35,039 nucleotides of DNA, from NCBI GenBank assembly GCA_044506565.1, contig JBIQKN010000028.1:1-35039 (forward strand), written 5' to 3'. Positions 34,904 through 35,039 of the stretch are shown piece by piece. The notes beneath the pieces are model-generated. The model did not search any database and was not told the origin of the DNA. It saw nothing but the letters and a program-made list of their open reading frames with translations. This stretch comes from Croceibacterium_A sp044506565 (GTDB taxonomy: Bacteria > Pseudomonadota > Alphaproteobacteria > Sphingomonadales > Sphingomonadaceae). The position numbers and the translations under genes are program-made. How positions within the stretch are numbered: position 1 is the first letter of the stretch; the number at the start of each line of letters is the position of its first letter.

Positions 34904-35039
34904 GCCTCGCGGGCTGGGCGAGGGCGCTGGTCCTCGCGTGCGCCGCGCTGCCCGCGGCCGTGCCGGTGGCCGCGCAAGAGACGAAGCGCATCGCCATCAG
35001 CTTCGACGACATCCCGCGCCACCCGGGCGGCTTCATGAC
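34900..35039 (+). CDS. Polysaccharide deacetylase family protein, N-terminus (partial)
   Basis: The first 46 codons of a gene that continues past the right edge. A Sec signal peptide (ALVLACAALPAAVPVAAQE) is followed by KRIAISFDDIPRHPGG. The FDD strand matches the first motif of NodB-type polysaccharide deacetylases (CE4), where the aspartates serve as base and metal ligand. The ATG overlaps the oxygenase stop (ATGA), so the two are co-transcribed. The substrate (xylan, chitin-like or peptidoglycan acetyl groups) cannot be told from this fragment. Confidence 0.75.
   Translation, partial: MSLAGWARALVLACAALPAAVPVAAQETKRIAISFDDIPRHPGGFM

Overview
The window is very GC-rich alphaproteobacterial DNA, most likely from a sphingomonad (order Sphingomonadales). 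The evidence is the XylX/xylose dehydrogenase/XylC set, which resembles that of Caulobacter, a mannonate dehydratase that keeps the metal-ligand spacing of the Novosphingobium enzyme, Caulobacter-like XylD cysteine spacing, and hairpin-rich G/C repeats between and even inside genes. The genus is not resolved. No rRNA, tRNA, CRISPR, integrase or transposase was seen.

Layout. 1-1865: end of the glycine cleavage P-protein pair (gcvPA tail, gcvPB). 1862-6460: a LacI regulator with a secreted CE1-like esterase (minus strand), divergent from a secreted GH3 enzyme, with a palindromic operator between them. 6559-10425: a GH43 lipoprotein, xylulokinase and xylose isomerase (isomerase route). 10562-14603: a secreted GH43 beta-xylosidase, divergent from a ketoglutarate-semialdehyde-type aldehyde dehydrogenase and a GntR/FCD regulator. 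14673-17558: xylonate dehydratase and KDG kinase (minus strand). 17659-20418: 2-keto-3-deoxyxylonate dehydratase, xylose dehydrogenase and xylonolactonase. 20621-23881: a XylR-like LacI regulator downstream of a GH67 alpha-glucuronidase (minus strand). 24002-31866: a compact run of GH3, mannonate dehydratase, MFS transporter, glucuronate isomerase and fructuronate reductase. 32023-34903: an unrecognised secreted protein and a Tat-exported carotenoid oxygenase. The start of a polysaccharide deacetylase runs off the end.

Together the central 30 kb reads as a glucuronoxylan-oligosaccharide locus. Exported GH67, GH43, GH3 and esterase enzymes strip side chains and cut xylo-oligosaccharides. Xylose can then go through XylA/XylB to xylulose 5-phosphate, or through a complete Weimberg route (xylose to xylonolactone, xylonate, 2-keto-3-deoxyxylonate, ketoglutarate semialdehyde, 2-oxoglutarate). 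Glucuronate goes through UxaC, UxuB, ManD and KdgK to KDPG. No endoxylanase, TonB-dependent receptor, xylose importer or KDPG aldolase lies in the window.

Three regulatory circuits can be read from the DNA. A 14-bp motif TGnTAnCGnTAnCA lies before the GH43 lipoprotein/isomerase genes, before xylX and between GH67 and GH3, and fits the locally encoded XylR-like LacI protein. A different palindrome (AGACAACGTTGTCT) fits the first LacI protein. A 12-bp sequence TGTCTGAGTTAT lies before both the aldehyde dehydrogenase/GntR operon and xylD, and fits the GntR protein. The most unusual structural observation is a double-hairpin repeat that appears to have inserted in frame into gcvPB.
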